Source: Paenibacillus glacialis | GTDB lineage: Bacteria; Bacillota; Bacilli; Paenibacillales; Paenibacillaceae | Reading direction: 5' to 3' | Assembly: GCF_001637205.1 (NCBI RefSeq) | Contig: NZ_LVJH01000006.1 | Coordinates: forward strand, 1-64,000 | DNA length: 64,000 nucleotides | In this document: one piece after another, positions 34,500-43,756 of the stretch | How the letters are laid out: each line of letters starts with the position of its first letter | Position numbering within the stretch: position 1 is the first letter of the stretch | Notes under the pieces: generated by a model | Databases searched by the model: none | What the model saw: the letters and a program-made list of their open reading frames with translations, nothing else | What the model was told of the DNA's origin: nothing | Made by a program: the position numbers and the translations under genes

Positions 34500-34601
34500 T
34501 CTTAACAAGCATATAGCCTATAATGAAACAGAACAACCAACAATAAAGTAAGAATGTCGCTATAGCAACAATAATAAAAAAAAGTCTGGTGGGGAGAAGA
34601 T

Positions 34602-35165
34602 ATGGGGACTAAAGTAAGGAATATACGAATGACACCGACAAAGCAGTCTTTGATTAATGCTTTTGTTAGCTTAGTGAATAATAAAGATTTCGACAAAATA
34701 TCAATAGCGGATATAACAAATGGAGCACAGGTGAATCGTGCTACATTTTATGCGCACTTCAATGACAAGTACGAATTGTTAGATTATATTATTATTGATT
34801 CTGCTTCTACTGTGATTGAAAAACGTACAATAGGAGTGGTGAAGTTCGATCAGAACAACATTATTCAACTCGTTTTAGCCGTATGTGACTTTCATCAACA
34901 ACCGAATATTCAATGCCGCCGTAGCTACTTAAGCCTTGCACCGCTTTTGAAAGAAAAAATGTTAATAGAGTTGAAAAAATATTTGCTGAGAAGTTTGGAT
35001 AACCTATTAACAGAACCAGAGAAGAATTTTTATGTATCTATTTATGCTAATATCATACACGAGGCTGGATATTTATGGGCGTCAGGGAATACATCGTTTC
35101 ACAAAGAGGAAATAGCCATGAAAGCCTCGTTATTGGTAGCAGTTGATCATTTTAAAAACATCTAA
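34602..35165 (+). CDS. TetR/AcrR family transcriptional regulator
   Basis: 187-residue regulator. The HTH spans residues 14-58 (TKQSLINAFVSLVNNKDFDK, ISIADITNGAQVNRATFYAH). The C-terminal TetR_C-type helical domain has FDQNNIIQLVLAVCDFHQQ. The start ATG has GGGGAGAAG just upstream. It likely represses the divergent SDR gene and itself. Confidence 0.9.
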   Translation: MGTKVRNIRMTPTKQSLINAFVSLVNNKDFDKISIADITNGAQVNRATFYAHFNDKYELLDYIIIDSASTVIEKRTIGVVKFDQNNIIQLVLAVCDFHQQPNIQCRRSYLSLAPLLKEKMLIELKKYLLRSLDNLLTEPEKNFYVSIYANIIHEAGYLWASGNTSFHKEEIAMKASLLVAVDHFKNI

Positions 35166-35217
35166 GACCGATATTCGTATATAGTATGAGCTCGGCTCGG
35201 CGTCACGCTTAAACATA

Positions 35218-35260
35218 AAGGGTTCCACATATTAGTCATGCATAATATGTAGAACCCTTT
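35218..35260. terminator. Bidirectional terminator between tetR and nhaC
   Basis: AAAGGGTTCCACATATTA pairs with TAATATGTAGAACCCTTT around an 7-nt loop, one mismatch. It sits between converging genes. Confidence 0.65.
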
Positions 35261-35340
35261 ATGTTATTTGTATTTCTTAATTTTCCGTCTTGATAATTTT
35301 CGATCTATTTATTTTCACTGAACTCTTGTATTATCATCAC

Positions 35341-36714
35341 TTATTCTTTACCAAGCGAGTTTCTCTGCAATCTTGGAATCAAGACATAAGCAAACGTGAA
35401 CAAAGGGCTTAACCACAAGAAAGGTGCATAGGGTGCATATTCTATAACCGGAACACCAAGTGTAACTGCGAAGAATGCACCGCTGACGCCCCATGGAATT
35501 AAGGGATTAACGAGTGTTCCACAATCTTCAAGTGTACGGGATAGCGTCTTCGCTGGAATACCTCTGCGGGTATACTCATCCTTGAACATTTGACCGGGCA
35601 AAAGGATAGAGAGATACTGTTCGCCAGTCATGCCATTTACCGCAATAGATGATGCACCTGTCATGAGAACAATGCTGCTGTCACGTTTCAGTGGTTGAAT
35701 AATTTTATGGAAGAAGGCTTCAATTACGCCGCAATGCTGTAACAATCCACCTAATGATAAAGCAATCAAGATCAGAGACACGGACCACATCATAGATTGT
35801 AATCCTCCGCGGTTGACGATCAAAGCAACGGTTTCGTTCGCGATCGTACTCTTGTAACCGCTCTGCATCACACTAAACCAGATATCGATTGCCGTCTGAT
35901 TCTGAATCAGGGCGGTAACTAGTAGACCGCTGACAATACCAACGACTAGGGTTGGTAGTATCGGAATCTTCTTAATAGAGCAAGCAATAACCGCCAGTGG
36001 TGATAGCAACGTTAACCAATGAATCTGAAAGCCGTCTTTCAATGCAAGCTTGATTTCTTGTAACGATGTTAAATCCAAAGTATTGTTCTTTGGAGCGAGC
36101 AGGAAAAAGACTGTCGTTACGACTAGAGCCGGCAGTGTTGTGTATACCATGTTCCGGATATGTGTAAATAAAGATATGCCAGCCACTGCGGGAGCGAAAT
36201 TCGTCGTATCGGATAATGGCGACATTTTATCACCAAAACAAGCCCCACAGATAATCGCTCCAGCAGCCATGGTTGGAGAAATACCCGTTGATATAGCAAT
36301 TCCCATCAAGGCGACACCGACCGTGCTTACTGTGGTAAATGAGCTTCCTGTGAACATTGAGACGACGATCGTGACATATAACGCGCTCACTGCAAAATAA
36401 TTCGGATCAATATAATCCATTCCATAGTATAAAATTGTCGGTACCGTACCGCTCATCATCCATACGGCGATCAGAATACCAATGAGTGAGAGAATAAGAA
36501 TCGGCATAATTGCCGTTTGAATGCCTTTAATAATTGCGGATTCGATCTTCGTCCATGATAATCCGAATAAGCGCAATAAGGTGGCGGTGCCAACGGTAGT
36601 TGCGAGAAGTGGAATATGCGGTTCCGCTTTAAATAGAAAGATCGATACAAATAAAAGTGTCAGAATAAAAACGATGAGGATGATGCTTTTTGAAAAACTA
36701 AGTTGTCGGTCCAT
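35341..36714 (-). CDS. nhaC: Na+/H+ antiporter NhaC
   Basis: 457-residue protein with about 11 membrane helices. The family blocks FTGSSFTTVSTVGVALMGIA and CGACFGDKMSPLSDTTNFAP contain the conserved polar residues of NhaC antiporters. It exchanges Na+ (or malate/lactate in some relatives) for protons. The start ATG at 36714 has AAGGGGC upstream. Monocistronic, with a terminator downstream. Confidence 0.9.
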   Translation of the reverse strand: MDRQLSFSKSIILIVFILTLLFVSIFLFKAEPHIPLLATTVGTATLLRLFGLSWTKIESAIIKGIQTAIMPILILSLIGILIAVWMMSGTVPTILYYGMDYIDPNYFAVSALYVTIVVSMFTGSSFTTVSTVGVALMGIAISTGISPTMAAGAIICGACFGDKMSPLSDTTNFAPAVAGISLFTHIRNMVYTTLPALVVTTVFFLLAPKNNTLDLTSLQEIKLALKDGFQIHWLTLLSPLAVIACSIKKIPILPTLVVGIVSGLLVTALIQNQTAIDIWFSVMQSGYKSTIANETVALIVNRGGLQSMMWSVSLILIALSLGGLLQHCGVIEAFFHKIIQPLKRDSSIVLMTGASSIAVNGMTGEQYLSILLPGQMFKDEYTRRGIPAKTLSRTLEDCGTLVNPLIPWGVSGAFFAVTLGVPVIEYAPYAPFLWLSPLFTFAYVLIPRLQRNSLGKE

Positions 36715-36988
36715 GATGTTAGAGCCCCTTATTCGTTGTAATGGGACATGAAATTCACATCCCTGTAAGATTATTTCTCAATTTCATAACATGCTTCTTC
36801 ACGTTTAAGCTTTATGGCTTTTTTGCACTGAAGCACAGAGGTAATATAAACGATAAACAGGAGTAGAGTCAATGGAATGGATTTACAATGGAGGTTATTT
36901 AAGCTAAATAGATTGGCGTCGATCATCACATTCGACATTTAGATCATACACCTCCTAAACATACGTATTCGAGGAAATATACAAAAAA

Positions 36989-37018
36989 AAGAACTTGAAC
37001 TATTTAGTTCGAGTTCTT
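36989..37018 (-). terminator. Terminator of the sigma/DUF4179 operon
   Basis: AAGAACTTGAAC/GTTCGAGTTCTT stem with one G-U type mismatch, followed by TTTTTTTT on the minus strand, about 60 bp after the stop. The rest of 36715-37077 shows no gene. Confidence 0.75.
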
Positions 37019-37077
37019 GATCATTAATGAAACGATTTTACGAGATTTGTTTCTCCTTCTTCACCGTAGGCTAGTCT

Positions 37078-38544
37078 CTAATCCTTCGCGTACAACTCTA
37101 CAGACTGTGTGTCCATAATCGGATTTGCATACATCGCAATCGCTATTGTCAGTGGCTGAGGATAATCCTTGGCATTCTCCCCAAACCTATAACGAAGCTC
37201 GTTTACCACGGTATTATCCTTGGACGATTGTCCGCCGAAGTTCCCCCCCGAGGTGGTTTTATTCACTCTTACATTGTTGTGCACTTGACCTTGCGCATCG
37301 GTGAAAGTATTGGAAAACCAAGGATACGTGAGCGACATTTGGGCAGTCTCATTCTCAATCTTCTGCCTTAATAGAATTTCCCCCTCTTCTGCATAATTCT
37401 CAGGCTCAGGCTCGACAAGTTCAAGATCACTTCCCGGCGCACTAATAATCTGTTTCTTGTTAAGATCGACAACAATTTTCATCTGATCCTTATCGACAGC
37501 TGAAATTCCTAATGTTTTCAACGTAATGGAGTCTGGCTGGCTATAATCAATATTCTTGTATACCAGCGTGACCTTGGAAGCATCTGTGTATACTTCTGAA
37601 TTGAACAATGTAATTAGGGTGGGGTAATATAATTTTTCGGTCTTCCCCCCTTTCGTAGCGATCAGAACAGGATTTATTAATTCGAAAATTTGTTTCTCGT
37701 TGTCCTTATCATACTCCAAATCCACATAGGTACCCAGTGGGGTATACAGGACTTTTGTCACCTTAATTACTTGTCCGTCCACGTTCAAGGTACGCTCTGC
37801 AGACAATACATGCTGTTGGTCTTTGAACATGTTGGAGTCGAGCTCGAAGGAAACATCAAACTTGGTATGGTACTTGCTATTAGTTTCTGATTGCTCAGCC
37901 AATGCAACGTTGAACTTCACATCTTTCGGGTATGAAACCGAAGGCAGTAATTTCGCTGAATATACGAAATATGAGGTTTCTCCCGGAAGGATTTGGTTGG
38001 TATTATGCGTCAAATAACTACCAATAGATGGTGCTTTAATCGTGCCATAATCAAGTGATGCATCAGCCACACTAGCAGGTTTATCCATCTTATTGTGTAC
38101 ACTGTAGAGGATAAATACTTTCCGACCATCCGTGACGGCGCCCATCACGCCTACTTTAAACGAACCTTTTTCCACGCTCTGATACACAGGCTTAATGAGG
38201 TTGCGGTCCAGTATGCTTTCGAATGATTGATCATCCATGGATATAGATCTAAATAAGTCAGAATCGCTCCAATTCTTAGTGACGGAACTCCGCACGACAT
38301 CCTGAGTCATTTCCGTGATCGGCACTTCCTTAAAGAAGGAAAACATAACCAGAATTGTAGCCGCAACAGTAATGACCGCACCTATACCGAAAGAATAGAT
38401 ATGCTTCTTCTCGCGTTTTTTCCCACGCATAATTCCACTTCGCATAGCATTATAAATTTTCACTTCTTGTAAAGTTTCAACACTCTTGTTAACTTCATCA
38501 GCATTCTGACGAAGAATTCGTTCTTCTTTTTCTATCATTTTCAT
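37078..38544 (-). CDS. DUF4179 domain protein, probable anti-sigma factor
   Basis: 488 residues. There is a short cytoplasmic N-terminus (about 45 residues, likely to hold the sigma factor), one membrane helix (FGIGAVITVAATILVMFSFF, residues about 52-71), and a large extracytoplasmic part. The first block of that part (FKVGVMGAVTDGRKVFILYS) is DUF4179 and the rest is DUF5643-like. It is encoded 15 bp after an ECF sigma gene, the standard layout for a sigma/anti-sigma pair sensing envelope signals. Start ATG with GGGAGG upstream. Confidence 0.88.
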   Translation of the reverse strand: MKMIEKEERILRQNADEVNKSVETLQEVKIYNAMRSGIMRGKKREKKHIYSFGIGAVITVAATILVMFSFFKEVPITEMTQDVVRSSVTKNWSDSDLFRSISMDDQSFESILDRNLIKPVYQSVEKGSFKVGVMGAVTDGRKVFILYSVHNKMDKPASVADASLDYGTIKAPSIGSYLTHNTNQILPGETSYFVYSAKLLPSVSYPKDVKFNVALAEQSETNSKYHTKFDVSFELDSNMFKDQQHVLSAERTLNVDGQVIKVTKVLYTPLGTYVDLEYDKDNEKQIFELINPVLIATKGGKTEKLYYPTLITLFNSEVYTDASKVTLVYKNIDYSQPDSITLKTLGISAVDKDQMKIVVDLNKKQIISAPGSDLELVEPEPENYAEEGEILLRQKIENETAQMSLTYPWFSNTFTDAQGQVHNNVRVNKTTSGGNFGGQSSKDNTVVNELRYRFGENAKDYPQPLTIAIAMYANPIMDTQSVELYAKD

Positions 38545-38559
38545 TCGCCTCCCGTATCT

Positions 38560-39066
38560 CTACAGATATTTCCGAAGCTGCTTGAGTCCTTCTCGTAGCC
38601 AGGTTTTGATCGTCCCCTCTGGTTTTTCTAGCACTTTTGCGATTTCAACAGTTGTCATATCCTGATAGTATTTCAGTATCACAGCATGCCGATATTTGGG
38701 CTTCATTCGAACCATTGCCCGTTCCAAGTCGATCCGATCGTTGCTAGTCATTTCCAGAATCACATTCTCCTCCAACTTTTCTGCTGGAAACACACGCTTT
38801 TTACGCCGGAGTTCATCCATGCAACAATTGATGGTAATTCGGATTACCCAGGACGTAAAGGATTGCTCGTCCTTGAGCTTTTTTCGCTTCATCCATGCCC
38901 GACATGACGCTTCTTGCACCACTTCTAGCGCGTCCGTTTCCGTCCTCAGGTAACTGAAAGCGATCGCGTACATTTTGCGGTGCTCGACGTACAGTCGATC
39001 AAAAAATACTTCTTCATCCATCAGTGCAAAATCTACCAATCTAACCTCTTCCAATGCATTTCCCAT
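38560..39066 (-). CDS. ECF-type sigma-70 family RNA polymerase sigma factor
   Basis: 168 residues. Region 2 contains MYAIAFSYLRTETDALEVVQ then EASCRAWMKRKKL. Region 4 contains MKPKYRHAVILKYYQDMTTV then EIAKVLEKPEGTIKTWLREG. It has only regions 2 and 4, as in ECF sigma factors. It is followed by its likely anti-sigma (DUF4179). The start ATG has GGAGTGGAG upstream. The target regulon is unknown; autoregulation is usual in this family. Confidence 0.92.
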   Translation of the reverse strand: MGNALEEVRLVDFALMDEEVFFDRLYVEHRKMYAIAFSYLRTETDALEVVQEASCRAWMKRKKLKDEQSFTSWVIRITINCCMDELRRKKRVFPAEKLEENVILEMTSNDRIDLERAMVRMKPKYRHAVILKYYQDMTTVEIAKVLEKPEGTIKTWLREGLKQLRKYL

Positions 39067-39277
39067 TACTCTCCACTCCCCTTTCTCAATCTTCGTGTTG
39101 GTATTGGGAAGAAGTCATCTAAATATGTATACAAAGATAAGACGTAGTTGCCCAGGAAAACGATTGATTTATTTTATTGGTCTCTCTTTTTGCTATTTCT
39201 TAAGGTCTATTTATCGCGGCTATATAACAAACTAGTTGTATACTAGGCTAATGATTGGAGTACTATAACCACAAAAA

Positions 39278-39297
39278 AAAGACGCCTAAGCGTCTTT
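39278..39297 (-). terminator. Terminator of the cueP gene
   Basis: AAAGACGC-CTAA-GCGTCTTT extended by TTTTTTTT on the minus strand, 4 bp after the stop. Confidence 0.85.
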
Positions 39298-39301
39298 AAT
39301 G

Positions 39302-39844
39302 TCAACCAAGCTGCATTGTTGTGAGACAAGTATCGTCGGTCTCGAACGTTGATATTTCAGACTCCGCCGTTTTCCCGTCATGTTCGACCGTTATGTTATA
39401 CGTTGTGTCACGAGGTAGCCAGAGATCGATAAACCCGTTAGATTGGGATTTCAATGTTTCATCCACAATTACGGTGCCATCCTTGTCTGTGATGTTTACG
39501 TTAAACTCTTTTTCCACCATTTCTCCTTGGCATCCAGTCAAGCTGTGGGTTGCGCAAGGGTGGGTTTGATCGACATACGGTGCAATGGAAAGAAAAAACT
39601 CATTATCGGGTAAGTCATAGGTTGATGATTTTTCATCATTTTCGGTTACGATGAGTTGCTTCGATGTGATTGAAGCGGACTTAGCTGTTAATATGTCTGT
39701 ACTGTATTCATGCACCATTTTCTTAATACTTTGTGCATCAATTTTTGTAGCCGAATCTTTTTCGATAGTTCCCACAAACACAAACACACCAATCCCCAAC
39801 GCAACAGCACCCAGTACAGTAGCCACCAAGATTTTCCTTCTCAA
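39302..39844 (-). CDS. cueP: CueP family metal-binding protein
   Basis: 180 residues with an N-terminal membrane anchor (KILVATVLGAVALGIGVFVF). The CueP core is DQTHPCATHSLTGCQGEM, whose Cys/His cluster binds copper in Salmonella CueP; a further Cys is in DDTCLTTMQL near the end. It is exported to the outer membrane face and probably buffers copper there. The start is a TTG with AAAGGG upstream. No copper ATPase or sensor is adjacent. Confidence 0.82.
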   Translation of the reverse strand: MRRKILVATVLGAVALGIGVFVFVGTIEKDSATKIDAQSIKKMVHEYSTDILTAKSASITSKQLIVTENDEKSSTYDLPDNEFFLSIAPYVDQTHPCATHSLTGCQGEMVEKEFNVNITDKDGTVIVDETLKSQSNGFIDLWLPRDTTYNITVEHDGKTAESEISTFETDDTCLTTMQLG

Positions 39845-40042
39845 CTTGTATCAACCCTTTCTCTCTTTCAACAGCTTCTTTTTCTATCTCTGTAAATCTC
39901 TCAATCTCTCAATCTCTCTCTTTAGTATATCTTTTAAAACTAAGTTATCATATATTTGGACAAGGCGAAACAGTGAAAATTCGCAGAAGATTGCTCTACA
40001 TTAAACAGCGGGTATACTCTGTGATTACTACTTATTTTCTTG

Positions 40043-40630
40043 TCAATTTCGTCTATACTTCGTCTTGTCCTCTTCCGTAATTTCACGGAGTACTCTACAA
40101 GGATTACCTGCAGCTATTACGCCTGATGGAATATTCTTTGTCACAACGCTTCCAGCACCGATGATTGTATTGTCGCCGATCGTCACACCAGCTATAACGT
40201 TCACGCCACCACCAATCCAAACGTTATTTCCGACAGTTATTGGTGCTACAATTTCTAATCCCTCATTACGTTGTTCCACATCAAAGGGGTGACCAGCTGT
40301 ATAAAATCCGCAATTTGGCGCTACAAATACATTATCTCCAAAAACGACTTTGGCCCCATCCAACATGACAATATTATGATTGCTATAAAAGTTCTCACCG
40401 ATTTCAATATTGTACCCATAGTCACACACGAAAGGCTGCTCTATTAAGAAATGATCGCTTGTTTTCCCAAGCAGCGTTTTTATTATTGCTTCTCTTTTGT
40501 TTAACTGCCTCGGATGGAGTTGATTATAATCGTAACAAAGGCCTTTAGCGAATAAGCGTTCTTCAATTAACTCTTCATCATAATTTGCATTATAAAGTAG
40601 TCCTTGTTGAGATTTTTCTTTTTCCGTCAT
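40043..40630 (-). CDS. Sugar O-acetyltransferase (maltose/galactoside acetyltransferase, Maa type)
   Basis: 195 residues of left-handed beta-helix hexapeptide repeats (ITVGNNVWIGGGVNVIAGVT, IGDNTIIGAGSVVTKNIPSG). The catalytic His lies in YTAGHPFD. The N-terminal Mac domain is MTEKEKSQQGLLYNANYDEE. I chose the ATG at 40630 with GGAGG 12 nt upstream, matching the usual family start. It transfers acetyl from acetyl-CoA to sugars, likely in detoxification or overflow. Confidence 0.9.
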   Translation of the reverse strand: MTEKEKSQQGLLYNANYDEELIEERLFAKGLCYDYNQLHPRQLNKREAIIKTLLGKTSDHFLIEQPFVCDYGYNIEIGENFYSNHNIVMLDGAKVVFGDNVFVAPNCGFYTAGHPFDVEQRNEGLEIVAPITVGNNVWIGGGVNVIAGVTIGDNTIIGAGSVVTKNIPSGVIAAGNPCRVLREITEEDKTKYRRN

Positions 40631-40739
40631 ATCTTCATATTCCTCCAAAGCTTCTACGTTTTATGTTATATCAAAATAATCCCTTCAAAATTTATAGCGA
40701 GAGACTAAAGTTTGATTGCTCTAATCATCTTAGCAGAAT

Positions 40740-40910
40740 ATCAACCAACAATCATATTAAATCCTTCCTTTGTCGATTCACCCATTAATATGGAATTTTC
40801 AACACTTGGTCCACCTCCGACTGTAATGATGACTCACTTGCGAATGCATTTCCGGTGTTAAAGATCGTAAGAATTGCTAGGAATACAATGGACCAAATGC
40901 TTTTCTTCAA
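40740..40910 (-). pseudogene. NlpC/P60-type secreted peptidase, N-terminal remnant
   Basis: The TTG at 40910 (GAGGG upstream) opens a signal peptide, KKSIWSIVFLAILTIFNTGN, then SLQSEVDQVLKIPY and a TAA at 40785. In the next frame the text resumes as GESTKEGFN, resembling the GGTTTKGFDCSGF active-site region. A frameshift/stop followed by loss of the catalytic domain leaves a dead fragment. Confidence 0.5.
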
Positions 40911-40990
40911 ACGATTTCTGCCCTCTCATTTTGATAGGTTTATTGTATATAACAAATGTTAAGAAACGATGAAGAAAGTGCGTAGACACA

Positions 40991-41023
40991 AAAAATAGAG
41001 ACTCGACAACAGTCTCTATTTTT
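40991..41023. terminator. Bidirectional terminator after lysE
   Basis: Perfect 13-bp arms AAAAATAGAGACT/AGTCTCTATTTTT with loop CGACAAC. Confidence 0.8.
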
Positions 41024-41125
41024 ACAATCTATATTTGGATGCCCGCAAAAGCACCCTGCTGGGGCAGCTTATGCGGATTCATATTGAGGCATTATATCGG
41101 TTAACCTAATAAATATTTAATGGAA

Positions 41126-41761
41126 TTAAATGACTGTTTTCACACCAAACCCTATTAGCATTACGCCAGTAGATTTCTGAAATACTTTTTGAAATCCAGG
41201 TTTTTTCAACCATTGTTTCACATGATCTAATAGATACACCAAGATCAAAAACCATCCCACTGCGATTACAGTAAGGATTAATCCTAATGCAATCAACTGT
41301 TGATTAGTATTTCCAGTGAGATCAATAAATTGAGGCATGAAAGTGATGTAGACCAATATCGTCTTAGGGTTAAGAATATTACTGAGTACTCCTTGTAGAT
41401 AGGATTCCTTACAATGATGATGCGACAACTTTTCGATAGATCGCTGACTACCTTCTGCTTGAACATCCTCTATCGAAAGTGTGCTTTTAGTAAAAAATGC
41501 TCTTATACCTAAGTAGAACAAGTATGTAGCTCCCAAATACTTAATTGTATTGAACAGAAATACAGACTGGCTAATGACTACTGACAAACCGAGAACGACA
41601 ATAAAAGTCCAGAAAATAAGACCTGTCGCCATCCCGAGTATCGTATAACGTCCGGCTTTTGCTCCGTGGATGAGCGTATTCTTCATAATAAGTACCGTAT
41701 CTGTACCAGGTAACATAGACATCATAAGGGCCATCAGGCTAAATGCAATAATGTTATTCAT
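41126..41761 (-). CDS. LysE/RhtB family amino-acid exporter
   Basis: 211 residues, six membrane helices. The N-terminal family motif is MMSMLPGTDTVLIMKNTLIH, and the central GVLSNILNPKTILVYITFMP is diagnostic of LysE/RhtB translocators. It is preceded by an AraC-type regulator on the same strand, a common pairing. Substrate probably a neutral amino acid or homoserine lactone-like compound. Confidence 0.9.
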   Translation of the reverse strand: MNNIIAFSLMALMMSMLPGTDTVLIMKNTLIHGAKAGRYTILGMATGLIFWTFIVVLGLSVVISQSVFLFNTIKYLGATYLFYLGIRAFFTKSTLSIEDVQAEGSQRSIEKLSHHHCKESYLQGVLSNILNPKTILVYITFMPQFIDLTGNTNQQLIALGLILTVIAVGWFLILVYLLDHVKQWLKKPGFQKVFQKSTGVMLIGFGVKTVI

Positions 41762-41806
41762 CGTATTCTTTTATTCCTCCTCATTAAGCAGTTCAGCGGC
41801 TAGTGA

Positions 41807-42625
41807 TTAATCGTTGAGGTAAATTCTCATATATTGTTTTGGTGTTAATCCAATCTGTCTTTTAAAGAATTTAGTAAAATGACTTTGATCGCTAAATCCA
41901 GTTAAAAAAGTTACTTCAATGGGCTTTACACCTTGTTCCAAAAGCCTTTTCGCATGATTTACTCGTATCGTTTCCAAGTAGCTGTATGGAGAGAGTCCCT
42001 TTTGTTTCGTGAAAGATCTTAGTAAGTGATACTTGCTCCATCCTGTTAGGGCGCTTAAATCATTAAGCGTAATCGTTTTTGTGTAATTCTCCTCCAAATA
42101 GCTACATACGGTTTGGATTTCAAGAGAGGTTTCAGCTGCTGTTGGTAGGATTGTAAGATCAGAATGTGTCAGAATAAGCTCTTCCATGAAGTATAAGAAT
42201 AACTCTTCCTTCTGAAAATCACTCTCATTCTGCGAAATCTTTAAATGTAGTTCTTTTAAACTGGGTACAAGATCGCTTTGGTATACAACGCTTGGTTTGA
42301 AGCATGGGAGGTCGTCGTTACCATTAATCTCTAAAACTAGCTTTTTCATGACCTCAGATGTCACATTTATGCATCGATAATCTAGTGTTTTGCCGTCAAT
42401 TTGCTCGCAACTGTGAGTATCATAAGGGTTGAATAACAGTAAGTCCCCTGGATTAATTATGTATTCTTCACCTTTGCACACTAAATATCGCTGCCCTTCT
42501 TCAATAAAGCCAATCACATAATATTCATGAAAGTGAGCAGGAAACTTTTGCATGATTCCTTTAAATCTGTATGCTTCTATGTTTAAATCAGAATCCAGAT
42601 AAATCGTTCGAATTTCATTTAGCAT
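41807..42625 (-). CDS. AraC family transcriptional regulator
   Basis: 272 residues. The N-terminal cupin sensor (FPAHFHEYYVIGFIEEGQRY, NPGDLLLFNPYDTHSC) is followed by a double HTH (residues about 170-270: TLNDLSALTGWSKYHLLRSF, VTFLTGFSDQSHFTKFFKRQ). The start ATG has GGGAGG 9 nt upstream. It lies 45 bp before lysE and probably controls it. Confidence 0.92.
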   Translation of the reverse strand: MLNEIRTIYLDSDLNIEAYRFKGIMQKFPAHFHEYYVIGFIEEGQRYLVCKGEEYIINPGDLLLFNPYDTHSCEQIDGKTLDYRCINVTSEVMKKLVLEINGNDDLPCFKPSVVYQSDLVPSLKELHLKISQNESDFQKEELFLYFMEELILTHSDLTILPTAAETSLEIQTVCSYLEENYTKTITLNDLSALTGWSKYHLLRSFTKQKGLSPYSYLETIRVNHAKRLLEQGVKPIEVTFLTGFSDQSHFTKFFKRQIGLTPKQYMRIYLND

Positions 42626-42748
42626 CTAGCTATCCTCCCTAATCATGATGACAATTTTAAGAGTAACATTTATGTATAAACTTTTCTTGTATGATATTGC
42701 TCTTCTTCAAGTCATTTGCTTAATCAACATCGGTGAATAACAGAAAAA

Positions 42749-42784
42749 ACAACCCAAGACTGTATGGTTCCAGTCTTGGGTTGT
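42749..42784 (-). terminator. Terminator of the merR-nudix operon
   Basis: ACAACCCAAGACT/AGTCTTGGGTTGT, perfect 13-bp stem, followed by TTTTTT on the minus strand. Confidence 0.8.
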
Positions 42785-42805
42785 TCTTGTTGGCACGACG
42801 TTTGC

Positions 42806-43756
42806 CTAAGCCAGCACTGGAATTTCATCGAGATCACCGTATACCATTTTCCCCTTAGCCTCAGCAGTTCTTACCATTTCATCGGCACCCCTGGAGGGCC
42901 CTCCTACTCTAAGAACTGCGTCGCAAAAGGATAAGAGCCGAACGGCCGATGGGTGAAACATACGCTCGAATATCTCATCTCCGAGCTGGCGGGAGCCGGC
43001 CGTTTCCATTAGAGGTAGGGCGTACCACTCGCCGAGGACTGGCATATGCCCCATCTCATATACGCGCAGGGCCGTTTCATTCATCAGCCGCATATTGGCC
43101 TCGATTAGCGCCTTATCGTCTCCCGTATTGGAACGATAAGGCCCCGCTATTAGGATATGCTGAGGTTTGCTAACAGGACGAAACAACCCCTGGAGCTGGG
43201 CATATTGCAGCAACATAATCGTTTTCGCATCTCGAATTTCACCGTTCTCCACCATGTTTAGCGCTTGCTCGAAGGGTAGCTCTAGCACTTCAATCTCTTC
43301 CTGTTCTTTTTCTACGCCTCCGCCCCGTCCCGTATGCATATGCGAACTATATTCTGCCACGAAGAAATATAATATTTCCGTAACCGATCCAGGGGACATA
43401 TAAGCTTCACCAACCTTTTGAACGTTAGTTACCCGATATCCGGTTTCCTCTTCCGTTTCACGGCGAATGCAGTCCTCCGGCGTGTCCTTATCCAGCAACC
43501 CAGCGCAAGCCTCGATAAGTATCCCGGTTTCATTTCCGTTCATATAAGTCGGCATTCGAAATTGCCGGGTAAGAGTTACCGTTTGCTTTTCCCGATTATA
43601 CAACAGAATCACAGCACCATTGCCGCGGTCATACGCTTCTCTAGCTTGCGTCTCCCAGCTTCCATCACGCTTTTGATACTTGAAGGTCATTTTTTTTAGG
43701 ACGTACCAATTGCTCGATAAAATCTCTTCTTTCACCATTTCAATTTTTGGTTTCAT
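42806..43756 (-). CDS. Nudix hydrolase fused to DUF4406 domain
   Basis: 316 residues. Residues 1-~195 follow GDP-mannose pyrophosphatase Nud[21 protein letters not shown] then [12 protein letters not shown] is a NudK-type Nudix box. Residues ~203-316 ([53 protein letters not shown]) match DUF4406, related to nucleoside 2-deoxyribosyltransferase-like NTP-sugar hydrolases. The fusion suggests two-step cleavage of a nucleoside-diphosphate sugar or modified nucleotide. The start codon overlaps the stop of the MerR-methyltransferase gene (TAATG), so both are co-translated. Confidence 0.82.
   Translation of the reverse strand: MKPKIEMVKEEILSSNWYVLKKMTFKYQKRDGSWETQAREAYDRGNGAVILLYNREKQTVTLTRQFRMPTYMNGNETGILIEACAGLLDKDTPEDCIRRETEEETGYRVTNVQKVGEAYMSPGSVTEILYFFVAEYSSHMHTGRGGGVEKEQEEIEVLELPFEQALNMVENGEIRDAKTIMLLQYAQLQGLFRPVSKPQHILIAGPYRSNTGDDKALIEANMRLMNETALRVYEMGHMPVLGEWYALPLMETAGSRQLGDEIFERMFHPSAVRLLSFCDAVLRVGGPSRGADEMVRTAEAKGKMVYGDLDEIPVLA

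Noticed and set aside
36715..36988. Possible riboswitch upstream of nhaC
   Set aside because: No conserved lysine, SAM or T-box core elements could be recognised in the leader.
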